Positions 22,709-35,271 of a stretch of DNA of 64,000 nucleotides are shown here, in pieces. The translations under genes and the position numbers were made by a program. Source of the stretch: Paramecium octaurelia (lineage: Eukaryota > Ciliophora > Oligohymenophorea > Peniculida > Parameciidae); assembly GCA_905182995.1 (NCBI GenBank), contig CAJJDP010000070.1:421956-485955 (forward strand), read 5' to 3'. Position 1 is the stretch's first letter. Every line of letters starts with the position of its first letter. The notes below the pieces were generated by a model that did no database searches, had not been told where the DNA came from, and saw nothing but the letters and a program-made list of their open reading frames with translations.

Positions 22709-23690
22709 TCAGATTAAAAATATTGGAGAAAAATATGTTTTAAGTAGAAAATAATGGAAGATAAATTGACATTTAAATTCTATGGTAAGTTAATAATATT
22801 GTATAAAAATTGCATTACATTACAACCTTAATGTCTTAAGAGATGGCATTTTTTATTATAATTTAATAAAAGTATCCTTACCCTTATACTTCTCACCTAA
22901 GAATCCAATGAACAGAGTAATTATTCCATTTTCATTTCCTCCTAAGATAAATCTGATATTGTCTCTTCTCAAATAGGTATACAACGACTAAATGTACCAG
23001 GATCATGAAATAAATTTAACTATTATGGTTAATAGTGTATCAAACTTAAATGGATCGAATATCTTTTTCCACTCAGTAGTTGTCTTCTCATCTCCATTGA
23101 ATATTGCAGTCACCTTAACATTTGATGCTTTGTTGTTATCCATCAATATAATTTTTTCTGCTTTAATAACAGCAACCTTTAATTTGCCATTACGTGGTTG
23201 AATCACTCGAGATTGATTAATAGGTATTTTTATTTCTGGATCTAGAAAAAGAGGAGGATCCTGAATAGTTATTATTAATCATTAAAGGAGATAGAATTTT
23301 TACCAGATTGGTTGGAGATAGCTGTGCTGGAATCCATAAAAAGAATTAAGCCAAGTTCCAGGTTGTTTTATAATAAATGATAGATCAACCAAAGTATCAG
23401 ATATCTACTGCGAATTCTCATCGAACAAATTGATTGTGATTTGAAATTTCTGGATTCTCAAATTAGCATTTCTTGTTATAATTAACATATGCTTTTACAC
23501 AAAAATGCTATTGAAAGATTTTAGAACCTGAGACACTTTTATAGATGATTATCATAATCCCCAACTATTTTAAGTACATTTACCTGCAGAATTCATTATT
23601 ATGATTTCTAAGTTTGTGCTTCTGGCAAAGGCTGAGCAATATTTGCTAATCTGAAATTTCATCAGGTCCTCCTGATCCATTTTTAAGAGC
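22709..23690 (-). CDS. Unrecognised protein, gene model partly unresolved
   Basis: Minus-strand coding signal is clear in pieces: start MDQEDLMKFQISKYCSAFAR (23690; an upstream ATG at 23704 is also in frame); ITINLFDENSQQISDTLVDL; a beta-rich segment GKLKVAVIKAEKIILMDNN...VKVTAIFNGDE that resembles a C2-like or similar sandwich; and a C-terminal part RDNIRFILGGNENGIITLF. Introns of 19, 20, 43 and 33 nt fit, but the join near 23300-23345 does not come out in one frame by my reading, so an exon boundary or a base there is wrong. The stop at 22709 leaves 23 bp to the next gene. No function assigned. Confidence 0.5.
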
Positions 23691-23987
23691 TTTTTATAAT
23701 ACATATTATAAATTATTAATTTGATTATATTTTGATTCTTTATTGGTATATTTTGATTCTTATTTTGATTCTTATTGAATTATTTAAATTTTGTCTTTTC
23801 TTGAGGGTGAAATAGTATCAGTGCCTGAACTCAGACTTTTTCAATCATTGGATTGCTACTGAAACCATAATTAATTTAATTTTTATTAATACAAAAAATA
23901 CTGTGTTCAATCCAAATGTATTTATTAATTTACTCATGATATCATCATCAAATTAAGTATTTTAATTCTTTTTGAAATAATATATCA

Positions 23988-24989
23988 ATGTGGGGGAGTG
24001 TCTTAATAATCTGCCTTATTGTACTTTTAATAGGAATAAGAGTCAGAATTTATTTTCGAGGCAAAAAGTGTGAAGCTTATAGGGATATATCAAATATGAC
24101 TATCTTAATTACTGGAGGGAGCAAAGGACTGGGATAAGAGACAATAAAACAACTGGCAAAGTTCAAATGTAGGATAATATTTGGTTGTAGGAGCAGACCA
24201 AATGAATTCTTAAAACAATTACTGGAATCCTTCCCTTAAACCAAAATCTAATATTTTCCATTGGATCTGTAGAGTTGGAATTCAATCAAGCAATTTGCTG
24301 CAAGAGTGAAACAAGAAGTGGATAGAATTGATGTAGTTATTAATAATGCTGGAATAATGGGAACATTGACAAGAGAATTCACTCATTATGGCTTTGAAGC
24401 CTAATTTGGAACTAATTACTTGGGTCCCTTCTTCTTGAATCATTTGTTGGTAATAAATAGAATATGATAAATTTAGCTCGATCTTCTGAAAAAGTCAAAT
24501 TCGCCAAGAATAATTAATGTCTCTTCAATAGCTCACGTATTTCAAAACCTTGACTTTAATGACTTGAATTGTGACAAGTGGGCAAACAGCTTGTTATGGA
24601 GTAGGATATACACCTATAGAGCCTATGGGAACACCAAATTCGCATAGATACTGAATGCTTAAGAATTTTCTGAGAGAACTGGGGTGAAGGCCTGTGCCTT
24701 GCATCCAGGCGTAGTGAGAACTGAGGTGCTGCAACATTAATTGTCAGCATGGTGGTTCAATTTGATTATGTCGATTGCTTGGCCTATTTATAGCTTTTTC
24801 ACAAAAGACAGTTATTATGGATGTCAAACTATTTTATTTTGTCTAATGATCAAGGATGAAGAGTTGGTTGATGGGGGATTCTACAAAGATTGCAAATTGG
24901 CAAAGGCTAGATTTACGAGCAGAGAGAAGGCTAAAAAATTGTGGGATGTGAGTTTGTAGTTGATATCTAAGCTAGATAATTTATATTGA
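23988..24989 (+). CDS. Short-chain dehydrogenase/reductase, retinol-dehydrogenase-like
   Basis: NAD(P)-dependent oxidoreductase of 324 residues with an N-terminal membrane anchor (residues 1-20, SVLIICLIVLLIGIRVRI), as in RDH11-14 and WWOX-like SDRs. Seen: the cofactor loop TGGSKGLG, NNAGIMG, the catalytic serine in INVSSIAH, and the active-site YGNTK (Yx3K), then ACALHPGVVRTEVL. One 27-nt intron, 24450-24476, closes the frame. Substrate unknown; retinoid-like or sterol-like alcohols are family guesses. Confidence 0.92.
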
Positions 24990-25012
24990 AACATATAATA
25001 TATTTATATATA

Positions 25013-28000
25013 ATGAAGAGCACAAACAAAAAACTGTCAGCGTAGGACGGCAAATTGATATACGAAGGAGACATTATAACAGATGATAAATCCAAGTAGG
25101 TCTTGTATGATGGTCCAGGATATCTATTTAATAATGAAACGAAGTGTTTTTTCAAAGGGACATGGAAAAGGGGAGAGAAAGTCTGCGGAATAGAGACCTT
25201 CCCAAATGGAGATGTTTATGAGGGTTAATACAAAGATGGAACGTTTCATGGCAGAGGTTTGTTGTATAATAATGTTCAACTCTACCCTGACAAGAAAAGT
25301 TAATACTTGTATGATGGACAATTTGAGTAGGGACAAAAACACGGCTATGGTAAAGAGTGTTACATTACAGGGGGATGTTATGAGGGATAATTCAAATACA
25401 ACTAAAAGCATGGACATGGGAAATTGGTCTTTTCTGATGGATCCAATTACGTAGGCGATTTTTAAAGAGGTAACCAAGAATGCGCATATCAATCTTAGGC
25501 TTGCCGAATGGATTCGGAGTTTAGATAGCCTACTCCAAGGAAAGAATAGTTGCCACATTCCCTCCTCCATATGACAACGAGAAGAGAAGGGAAGTATAAA
25601 AGACGGATGAATTCCAAGATGATGATGCAGACAAACAAAAATCAGAATTCTTGTATGAAGGTGATTTCGTAGACGGATACAAGCATGGAATAGGTAGACT
25701 TTACTATCCCAATGGTTCCTACCTCTATGCTTATTGGGAATACAATAAGCCTGCTCGTGATTTTGTAGAGTATATTGCTGAAGGGCATAAGTGGAGAATC
25801 CTCAATGTCAAATAGTTATAGACTGAATAGAGTATTAATTTCTTTAAGATCATACGGGAATTTAAATCTGAATGGCAAGAGAAGTACCCCATCAAAGGCA
25901 ACAGTTACCCTCCAGCTGAATTAGATGGCTACAAGAGTCTCATTGACGAAAAAGGGTTAAAGCGAGAGAATTTCGAGGATCCAGAATTCGATTTCTCTGA
26001 ACAGTCCTTTAACATCAAGGACGAAAATGACTAGCCCATTGGAGCACCCATTGAATTTGAGAGGATATTTGCATCAAAGTACTTTAAGAAGAAGGAATTC
26101 AAACTATTCACAAAAGAGATCGAACCTGGCTATCTGAAATATTCAGAATAATATTGCTGCTAACAATTAACAGTTGTCTTAAATGCACTTACATTCCACT
26201 CATATTTGTTTGCTAAGGTGTTTTCTAGAAAATACGAAGCTGAGTAAATATAATAATAAATAAAATAGAATCGGATTTTACTTTATTAAACTATTTTTGA
26301 AAAACGAGTGGAAGGAATATATCATCGATGATAGAATCCCCGTATTCAGAGCGGACAAAATGCCCATCTTCTCTAATTCCGAGGAGTAGGAATTAGCTTG
26401 GGTCATTCTTTTTAAAGCATTTGCAAAATACAATCAAGGGTTCCAATATTTTTCGAATGATAAATTAATGAGAGCTGTTGAGTATTTAACATTGCTTACC
26501 GGAATGCCAACTATACAATTAACAGTCCCCAATGTCTTTGGTGATAATCAAGAATACTCTGATTAAGTATTGCTTCATTTATATGTCCAAGTAAAAAAAA
26601 ATCTGGAGAACCATGTCTTAGAAATATCAAAGTACTAAAGTCAGAATCTGCTATCTCTACAAAGACATAGAGGATCGATTAAAGTTACCCAAAAATACTG
26701 CCTATCAAATTGTGGACATGCAAGAGACCTCTTAAGGCAAGAGAGATGAATCCTATTATCTACTTATACTAGCATCAAATTAAAAGCTTGCTCTTAAATA
26801 AGACATTACCAATTAAGTTTCCCTAGCTAGATAGAAATTGCAGGAACGAAATCCTCAAGCTAGAGGCAACGATTCTTACTTCTACATGGAATATAAAGAT
26901 TTCATCAAACATTTTCAATATATTGTAATGCTTTGCGCCACCAGATACCCGATATAAAATTAATAATTGATAGAGCCTGAAGAAAAAGATAAGCATAATC
27001 ACGAATTAAGATTCTTTTGCAAATTTAAAACTAATTTAGCTCAAGATTGCTTAATATGTATTACTTAGGACCATTAAGAAAAATCAGATGAGTATACTCT
27101 TTAAGAAAGTAAAGTTATTATGTCGATAATGCTTTAGAAACATTTCCTGTGAGAATTGTGCTAGCAAAGGAAAAGGACATGTTTACAAATAAGAATTAAG
27201 TGAAGAAGAAGATCGTTACAAGATGGTCGGAGCAAGTCAATCGTTCAAAATAGGAAAAGGAAAAGGATAAGAAAGAAGAAACCATCAAAGCTGACATGAA
27301 ATATGCCTCCATATTTGAATAAAATTCTGAAAAAAAATAGGTTAAACCATACAAATATTGTTTTGGAAGAGGTTAATCTACAGATAAGATGTTATTTAAG
27401 GATGCCTCTCTGGAAAGTGGAGATTATGTATTGTTTGTATAGGTTGAAACAGGGGATAGCAAAGAATAATTCGATTTAAAAAAGATGAAGTTTTGGGTTA
27501 CAATTCACAGTCAGAAACTCATACAGATTCAAAGACTTGATCAATAGATTCAGGGATTCCAAAAAGCAGTGTATGAGAGTGCAATAGCAATTGCAGATAA
27601 GCATTCCCAGGATTCTCAAAAAATCAAATATTTCCATAAGGGAGATCTGAGTGAATAAGAGAATGGCAGTAGTGACCTTGTTATAACACAATATTTCATC
27701 AAAAAGGAAGGAACTTATTTGTAGCATTTGAACAACAGAAGTACCAATAAAATTTGGAGGCAGAAGTTGTATTTCAAGTTGGATAACATGTAAATTATTG
27801 ATCATAGGGAATCTCAAAAATTGGACATTTGTTTATCCAAGAAACAGACAGCTCTGATTATAATCTAATAAGTGGGGGCTAAGAAGTATAATTTGGAAGG
27901 GGGAGAGGGAATTTGCATTGTGGACTTATTGAATGATCAGAATACAGAGGAGGAGCAGGAGGTGAAGAACCAAGATGCGGGTAGTCTTCATGAGGATACT

Positions 28001-28063
28001 TAGCCAAATTTTCAATAGACTTCATCAAAGCCAAGATTTGGAAGTCTACTTTTTAAAAAGTGA
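25013..28063 (+). CDS. MORN-repeat protein fused to a degenerate calpain-like domain
   Basis: 978 residues. The N-terminal part holds at least five MORN-type repeats (YEGDI, YEGQYKDGTFHGRG, YDGQFEQGQKHGYG, YEGQFKYNQKHGHG, YEGDFVDGYKHGIG). A calpain (peptidase C2)-like core follows: QYCCQQLTVVLNAL, where the family has GDCWFLAAL, and GFYFIKLFLKNEWKEYIIDD, matching the calpain strand that contains VDDRLP. The histidine motif HAYS is replaced by NTAYQIVD, so the catalytic His is a Thr and the protein is probably not a protease. Introns at about 25472-25500, 26248-26272, 26592-26622 and 27109-27137 make the length divisible by three. C-terminal half unrecognised, possibly calpain C2-like. Confidence 0.8.
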
Positions 28064-28183
28064 TGGTGAATAAATATATTACATTTTTATACAAAATTTT
28101 AAATTAAACTTCAAGAATTATTTTAGCGGTAAAATATTTAGAATTAATTTAAATTTCGAAATTCGACATAAAAGACCTTTGGA

Positions 28184-29440
28184 ATGGACCTATTTCCTTC
28201 TAGGAATCTTTTTTCAAACCCGAGTTCGCCTTAAACTTTTGAACCAAACCCTTGTAAGAAGTTATTTGTAAATCCTCCATTCACCCCTGAGTTTGGAAAT
28301 CAGATTAAACAACCAATTAAACTATAAGTAAGAGATGGGATTGGGATTAACTAAAAAAATTAATTAGCAATGAAAATTTAATAATAGAAATCAACAGCAT
28401 TTTAATTTAATTAGATGGGTTCGCCAAGCACTCCTAAACGTAGGGAGTAAAAATTAGAACAATCTACTGGGGAGAAGAGTAAGCAAAGCCAACTAAATAG
28501 GATGAATAAGAAGAAGATAATTCGAAATTTGAATAAACAATTTGAGGGAGAAACTGAGGTTCCAAAAAGCAGATATCATGAGGAATACATATAAGTGGAT
28601 GTGTTGGGTAGTGGTTATTTTGGATAAGTCTATAAATGTAAAAATAGATTTACTAATTAAATTTGTGCTATCAAATGCACAAAAATCAAACAAAACAAAT
28701 TGAATATAGATTTAGCCAATGAATCTCAAGCATTGGCTTATTTAAACGCTAAAGGAGCTTGTAAGAATCTGGTTAGATACTTTACTTCATGGCAAGAAGG
28801 GAACATGCTTTATTTGTTAATGGAGTATTGCGATTACAGTGTGAGTTCCAGATAGGATTATGAGGAATTCGAGATTAAAAAAATACTAAAAGACATAACC
28901 AATGGATTGATTTTCTTGCATGAACAATAAATATCTCATCTTGATATCAAACCAGAGAATATTCTGTATAGTAGGAAGGATGGTTAATACAAGTTGGCCG
29001 ATTTGGGTTTGTCAAAGAAAATACAAAAACGTTAGGAAGACGTGAGTGTCGGTGATATAAGATACATAGCAAAGGAATTACTGAATCAGACAGAAAAGTT
29101 GGATCTCTGTAAAACAGATATATTCTCTTTGGGTGCCACTCTCTATTAATTGATGACAAGAAAGTAATTACCTTCAAATGGAGAGGAGTGGCGCCGTATT
29201 AGGGAGGGCATCTAGATAACAGATTTCCCTCAAAATATGTATTCTCTTAGGTTGAGGAAATTAATCTGCAGAATGATGGACCCTGATCCATTCTCGAGAG
29301 TTAGTGCGAAGGAGATCTTAGAAGATGAGTATATATATGTCAAGAAAGAGAATTATATCAAATGGGAAAAAATACGTGGTTTGATGCTTAGAAGACAATT
29401 GGATGAATGTTTAATTAAGCAAAGAAAACACAGTATTTGA
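28184..29440 (+). CDS. WEE1-like protein kinase
   Basis: 418 residues, intronless. A disordered N-terminus carries several Ser/Thr-Pro sites (NPSSPQTF, PPFTPEFG, GSPSTPKR) that could be CDK targets. The kinase domain starts at about residue 127 (SRYHEEYIQVDVLGSGYFGQ) with Lys in CAIKC, HLDIKPENIL, and ADLGLSKK, where WEE1 family kinases have DLG instead of DFG. The SRYHEEY entry and DLG point to the WEE1/MYT1 group, which phosphorylates CDK1. The activation loop is short (SVGDIRYIAKEL) and there is no trailing membrane anchor as in MYT1. Confidence 0.82.
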
Positions 29441-29550
29441 TGGGATGCTCCATTATTTGATATTTTTGTAAAATTTTGTTTTATAAATTTTTGTAATTTT
29501 TATGAAAACTTACACTAAATCATAATTATATTAAGAAGAAAACATCCCAA

Positions 29551-29964
29551 TCAAAATTTAGCAACAGGAACAAATCCAAGGCACAGAAATGAAACAAGAA
29601 AACAATAGGATAACATCCTCAATACCAGTTTGTGTAAAAACTAGACTCCCCGAATCTCGAATCTACATGAATAATAGCAAAATTCCATAGTTTTAAGAAG
29701 TGTAAATTCATTGGTCAGAACGAGCTCCAATTCAATAAGTAGTAGCTTAATAAATTGTTTCTGATGTCCGCTAATCATCTGTGGAGCAAATAAATAATTA
29801 ATAAATGGCCTAGCCTGTAAGTAGGCCATATTAACCTGGATCTGGGTTTCCGACTCGCTAAAATTTGCCATAGATTCCGAAGATGAGACACTCATAGTAT
29901 CTATAATGCAATTGGTGCAATTAAGAAGTACATTCCAAAGTTGAATATCGAATTGGACTTTCAT
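29551..29964 (-). CDS. Small unknown protein, 137 residues
   Basis: Continuous frame from MKVQFDIQLWNVLLN (29964) to TGA at 29551, with one in-frame TAG read as Gln. It contains a Ser/Glu-rich stretch (MSVSSSESMANFSESE) between hydrophobic helices and ends in a hydrophobic segment (LSYCFLVSFLCLGFVPV) that may be a membrane anchor. Convergent with the WEE1-like gene. Not recognised. Confidence 0.55.
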
Positions 29965-30156
29965 AATTGTTGCTTTGTATTTTTTTGTTTCCTGCTTTTG
30001 GAGTTGGTTTTATTTTTGTATGCTGTAACGTAAGAATTTATATATTAGCATAGATGTATAAAGACTGTTATCACTTCTGCACTAATTGTTGGTGCGAAAT
30101 AGGAAGAGTAAAATTGATTGATTTTAATTCTTGATATTAAATTTATAATATTTATT

Positions 30157-31212
30157 ATGTTGGCTCCTCAATACATATTAACAAAGTTTCAGGAATTCTT
30201 GGAAATATAATTAGAAAACAAACCAAAAAAAAATGAAGTAATAAAGAAATTAAGAGACTTTAATAGATATTTTGCTGCGAACAATTACAATATTGGCAAA
30301 GGATTTGAATATCTTTAGAATAACCAAAACAACTTGCAATAACTAGTGCCAATACCGAAGATAATCATCGATAAACTTCAAATACCAGAAAGCACTATGC
30401 AATTAACTGGACAAGGATTGCAGGGCTTGTATAATGCAATAATGATCGGATTACTAAACAAGAAGGGATAATTTATTGCTGATGGAACACCTTATTAACA
30501 GTTGAATTAATTGATTAAAACCAACTCAATCGATCAGAGTCTGGGATTGTGGTGCTTTACAGAAATAGCAAACATTCTATTGAAAAATAGCATAAATCTA
30601 AATTTGAGTAACCATCTGCTTGAAAATGGGATTTAAGTTAGCGATTAGGTAGATGTAAAAAATTTGTCTATTGGACAGAGTGCACTTTTAGTTGATAATC
30701 TTAAATATGTTATTAATGTTGATATACAATAAATACTTTATTACAAACCGAATAAAACGCTACATAGATTGGTGTTACTTAATTCTAGTCTTCCTAATAG
30801 TATCAAGATAATGATAGAAAATGATATATACTAAAATGTGCTGTTGTTTTCGTTATTCTAAGAGGAGTAGAATAATCAAAGAAGTCAATAACTTGCAAAT
30901 TAATAACAATATAGCTCTCAATAATACAGTTCAGTGCAGAATAATAAGTCAATAAGTCTTCAACAATAGGTTAAATTTCTTTTGGAAGAGATGAATCAGT
31001 AGACGGAAATGCTTATAGAATAAAACCAATTGAAGACGTTGCCTGAGTTTAAAGCTTAACAATATGTGAAGTAAATGAAGAACCAAATAACATCGGAGGA
31101 AAAGAAGAAGAAGTGTCTTAAATGCTAACAGGAGTTTAGTAGCGATATTGGAAGCATAGCAGGATAAATTACGAACTTTTGTATGAAATGTTATAAAGAG
31201 TTTTCAATTTGA
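30157..31212 (+). CDS. Unknown protein with C-terminal four-cysteine zinc finger
   Basis: 351 residues, no intron, frame closes. Helical N-terminal half (VIKKLRDFNRYFAANNYNIG; LQGLYNAIMIGLLNKKGQ), then a Gln/Asn/Ser-rich linker near residues 235-275, then KKKKCLKCQQEFSSDIG...FCMKCYKEF: two CxxC pairs spaced like a treble-clef or ZZ-type finger. I do not recognise the family. Confidence 0.75.
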
Positions 31213-31313
31213 AATATTTTAATAGGCTATAATATATGTATTTTATGGTTATTTTATGTAATTTGATTAATAAATACAATTAACTTATTGTAATTAATTG
31301 GGAATTTTAGTGT

Positions 31314-32089
31314 ATGGACATCGATTAAGAGAAAGAATTTAACGAAGAAAATAATGAAATAATAGAAGAAGACATCAATTAAATCTAGAATGAGGTGCAA
31401 GATATCCAATTCTAATAAGTGAATGAGAATTAGGAGAGTGTATCAGAAATAAATAAACAATTAGAATAAAAAGGGTGAGATAAGAAGAGTGCCAGTGCCT
31501 CCTCATAGAGTAACTCCATTGAAAAACAATTGGGACAAAATATTGACAACGATAGTGGTATTTGTTTAAATGAAATGCAAAGGAAAACATGAAGTTGTAA
31601 ATAAGGATGAACACAAAAAAGAAGTGTGTCGAAATAAAGACGTCTTAATTCACTGAAGACAAGACTTCATTGTAGAGAGGGGTCGATTTTTTGAAGGCAT
31701 TCATGATGGGTATTGAATTTAACAATTCTTAGGATTTGATATTGATGATTCGGTGGCTTTGTTGAGATTGGATGACTTGTATGTGGAATCATTTGAAGTT
31801 AAAGATGGTACTAATCGATGTAATGTTAATAGTTAAAACCTTACATGGTGATCATTTGTCTAGATGTATTGGACGTATTTCTGGTGAAAAAGGCAAAACT
31901 AAATTTGCAATTGAAAATGCCACAAGAACAAGAATAGTTTTAGCAGATTAAAGAATACATATACTAGGGAGCTATTCCAATATCAAAGCCGCCAGAGATG
32001 CAATTTGTGCTTTGATTTTGGGAAGTCCTCCTGGAAAAGTCTATTCCTAATTGAAATCTCTCTGTAGAAAATATGTAGAGAAAAGTTGA
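31314..32089 (+). CDS. PNO1: PNO1/Dim2, KH-domain 40S ribosome assembly factor
   Basis: RNA-binding factor for small-subunit pre-rRNA processing and Nob1 positioning. 225 residues, compared with about 250 in animals; the acidic N-terminus is shorter. Diagnostic matches: RRVPVPPHRVTPLKNNWDKI; TEDKTSLQRGVDFLKAF; ALLRLDDLYVESFEVKDVK; the KH core DHLSRCIGRISGEKGKTKF; and ALILGSPPGKVYSQLK. Four introns (31440-31464, 31558-31582, 31710-31732, 31808-31832) close the frame exactly; the second ends in AAAG. Confidence 0.96.
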
Positions 32090-32109
32090 ATTATATTCGT
32101 TTATCATAA

Positions 32110-35060
32110 TCATTATTATTATTTATACATTTTATCGCAAATGGAGGAATCGGGTATAGTGTTTGGTTGGACAGTGTGTCTTTGCCAAAATTTGGATTCG
32201 TCCTTCTTTTCCCAGAAGTGATTGATGGGTGCACTTGATTCGGGGCCAACTTTTCCATTCATACAGAAGGAAAGCCAAATGAGCAAATCAGGAGTAGTAT
32301 CAATTTCAGCTGACAGAGTATGAGGCATTTCATGAATGTGTGGATAAGGGTTCTTCTTTGAATAAATTGAGACTTTGGGTTACGCTTTCTAAAATTCCTC
32401 TATTTCTGATTGTAATTCTGCTTGTAATTTGGCCACGAGAGATAACCCCTTATTGTTTACTACTTCAATAATATCAGAATTGATGGGGATATGTCGAACA
32501 AAGAAGATGTAAGTGAATTGTATTATCTTTTCTAGAGTGATAACTCTCGAAACTTGATTTTAGCTTTTGGGATGAGAGGTGAATTTCATAAAGGAGCATT
32601 CCGAAAAGAAAAAGCCAACACTACATTGCTGATTTTTGTCCAAGAGCACATTGGCACCCAATTCCAGATTCAATTTCGGATTCTAATGCCAAAGTAGAAC
32701 CTTCATTTCCTGTTGATCAGTGAGTGATTTCACTAGTGGGACGTGGAATATATTCTATTTGAAAGGCTTTAGATGATCAGACTAAATATAAATTTATTGT
32801 TAGTACAATTAAGCAATTGAACATATAGCCATCCTATCTAATGACAAGATTGAAGGTTTGTCTCTTGTCTTTCATCTAAACATTGTATATGCTTATCATT
32901 CCTGTGGAATTAGTTTGAGCTATTCGAATGGGATAATATAAATTTTGATTCAACTCCTAACATTTCTCCACATCTTGGTACATAGTAACAGTTGCTCCAA
33001 CAATTGGTTCAAATGTTTCAGCATCACTTACAATTATAGTGACTGTAGTGTACTATCCTAAACTTTCCTCTTCTCCTGTTTCGCCAAGATCCTTATGATT
33101 TCTTTTTTGATGAGAAAGCCTAGGCAATTTAACAGTTCTGATGGTGTCAAACTCCTCCTCTTAATATTGAATCATTTATTCAAAAATAATCTCCTTTTCC
33201 TTTGTTGAAAACCTAACAGTTGCCTCTTTATCTGGTGGATGGCATACATACACTTTAGAATTCAACAATTAGTTTATAGGTCCTTCCAAACCCTCAAAGC
33301 ATAGTTTGTCAGTTGCTTCCTCACCGTGCAATGCTTATTAAAGGACATATGGATCATATGCATGACTTCCAAAGATTGCTATTTCTTAATCTTGAAATGT
33401 AGGTAGCAACTAGAATATTCCATTTTGCGATTCTAAACAAGCATAAAATCCCATTCTAGAACATTTAGCTTAGCCTGCACATGCATTATGATCAAAATGA
33501 ACTTTGAATGCCTTATTATGTTGATCTCTCACTTCCTAACATTATGGAATTGAGGATAAGGGGGTTAGATTGGTGAAATATTTCGGTTCTAAATTGATTT
33601 AATCCTTATAATTAAATTCTGGCATTTTAATTGGCACTTTCTGATTGTATTTGATTGACAAATATATTCCAAGAATAATTGAAAATAATGCCAGAACTAT
33701 CTATACTATATATTAGGTCTATGAATAGACTGATGGCCCTGCCTTTATTACATTCGGTTCTTGTAGAGCAATGTCAAAACAATGACCTGCTGCTATGAAT
33801 CCTAAAAATGCAGTCAAAATTGAATAGAAAAAATATTACTTATAAAATAGAGTTCTTTCTTCACTTACTAAATAACAACAAGACAAATTCATACAGGCTA
33901 GTTGATTCCTTTTCTCAGAATTAGGTTTATCCACTTCATTCTCCCATACTATACCAACCTCGTCTTATTGACAATACATGTCAAAGTAATTGCTACCTTA
34001 TATATTCACTGTCTTGTATTTTGCTGGACATCCTATAGAATCTATGTAAGTTTGGGAGAAGGTCTGGATTGTTGATTTGCAGTCCTTCTTCAATTCTTAA
34101 ATTGACTGACTTGAAGCATACAAGAAATTTAAGGAGTTCGAAATTAAAAATACACTAGCCACCATGATCAAAAGGAATGGTAAGAAATAGAATTTCACTT
34201 TTGGGAATACTTCTTATTGAATTGATCTTTGTTCAAACAACGTGAATAAAGAAAATATCAAACCAATCAAACAGGTCCAAAATATTGAAGTGTGAGCTCC
34301 TTTTGCTTTCTCCATACTTTCTTAATCAACTATCCCACCTAATTTGGATGGCAAATAATTGGTGTCTCCTATCGTTATACAACACATAAAGATGAATCTT
34401 GTAATAAGAAATAATCGTACATCGTCAAAAACCAACCCAATAAGGATGGCAAATTCATTGGTTAAAATTCTAGATGGTATGATACTTTAGCATAATAGGC
34501 CAGAAGAACCAGATCCACTAAAATTAGTATTAATTGGGACAACACAATTATGAAAGCCTCCTTTTGAGCTGTATTTACTGGGACTCCTTGAGCAGCCATC
34601 AAAGCCCAGGAGTATCCTTCGTTTTCTAAAATGCCAAAGAAGCAACTTGCATATAATGCTATTAAAATGAAACTAATAACGTAGATCAAGCCTTCAATAT
34701 GCCAAGCTTGCAAAGGCATTTATTCATCATTCTTATCCTACAAATTTAAATTTTTACACTATACTTTCTTATAAAAATTGTATCCCTTATGACTCCAATA
34801 CAAAACCACCAAGCTGATCAGCAGAAAAAAGATACTCGTGATTCCCAATATCAATTATGGTTTATTCAAAGAAAAGAGCGTAAACGGTATTATTATTTGC
34901 CATATTGACACTAAAGTGGCACCTGCAGAGGCCCAGGATAACATATCAAAATGATAAATCTATTCATTTAATATCTGCATTTGTTTACTTTATCCTACTT
35001 GGTTAGCTGAATCCCTTTCTGAATGATCGGAGCTTCCTCCTGTTGTTTTGATAAATTCAT
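32110..35060 (-). CDS. Large multipass membrane protein, unknown
   Basis: 957 residues. N-terminal hydrophobic segments (LILGITSIFFLLISLVVLYW; GLIYVISFILIALYASCFF), others near ISIFWTCLIGLIFSLF and FYFLPFLLIMVASVFLI, and one at YIVQIVLALFSIILGIYL. The following large domain includes TIIVSDAETFEPIVGATVTM..TNSTGMISIYN, which resembles a carboxypeptidase-regulatory-like beta sandwich, and several cysteines. Introns 34960-34988 (29 nt), 34518-34540 (23 nt, starting GTCCC) and 32782-32806 (25 nt) make the frame close to 958 codons; the GTCCC intron is unusual but needed. Not a family I can name. Confidence 0.75.
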
Positions 35061-35271
35061 TTTATATTTATAATTCAAATAATAAAAGTTAATTTTTCAA
35101 ACAATCTCGTTTTTATTAATATCTAACTTTGATGATTATGCAATCATCTCAACACTTTTGATTCCAACTTGAGAACAACCCCTTTGATACATTTCCTTCA
35201 TAAATTGATAAATAAATGTTTGATATAAATATAATTTTTATTAAATTTTGTAATTAACAGTTAATTTTACA

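Noticed and set aside
34441-34500. Apparent one-base frameshift in the large membrane protein.
   Set aside because: A 23-nt intron at 34518-34540 (GTCCC..TTTTAG) puts both halves in one frame and the total closes to 958 codons, so no error is needed.
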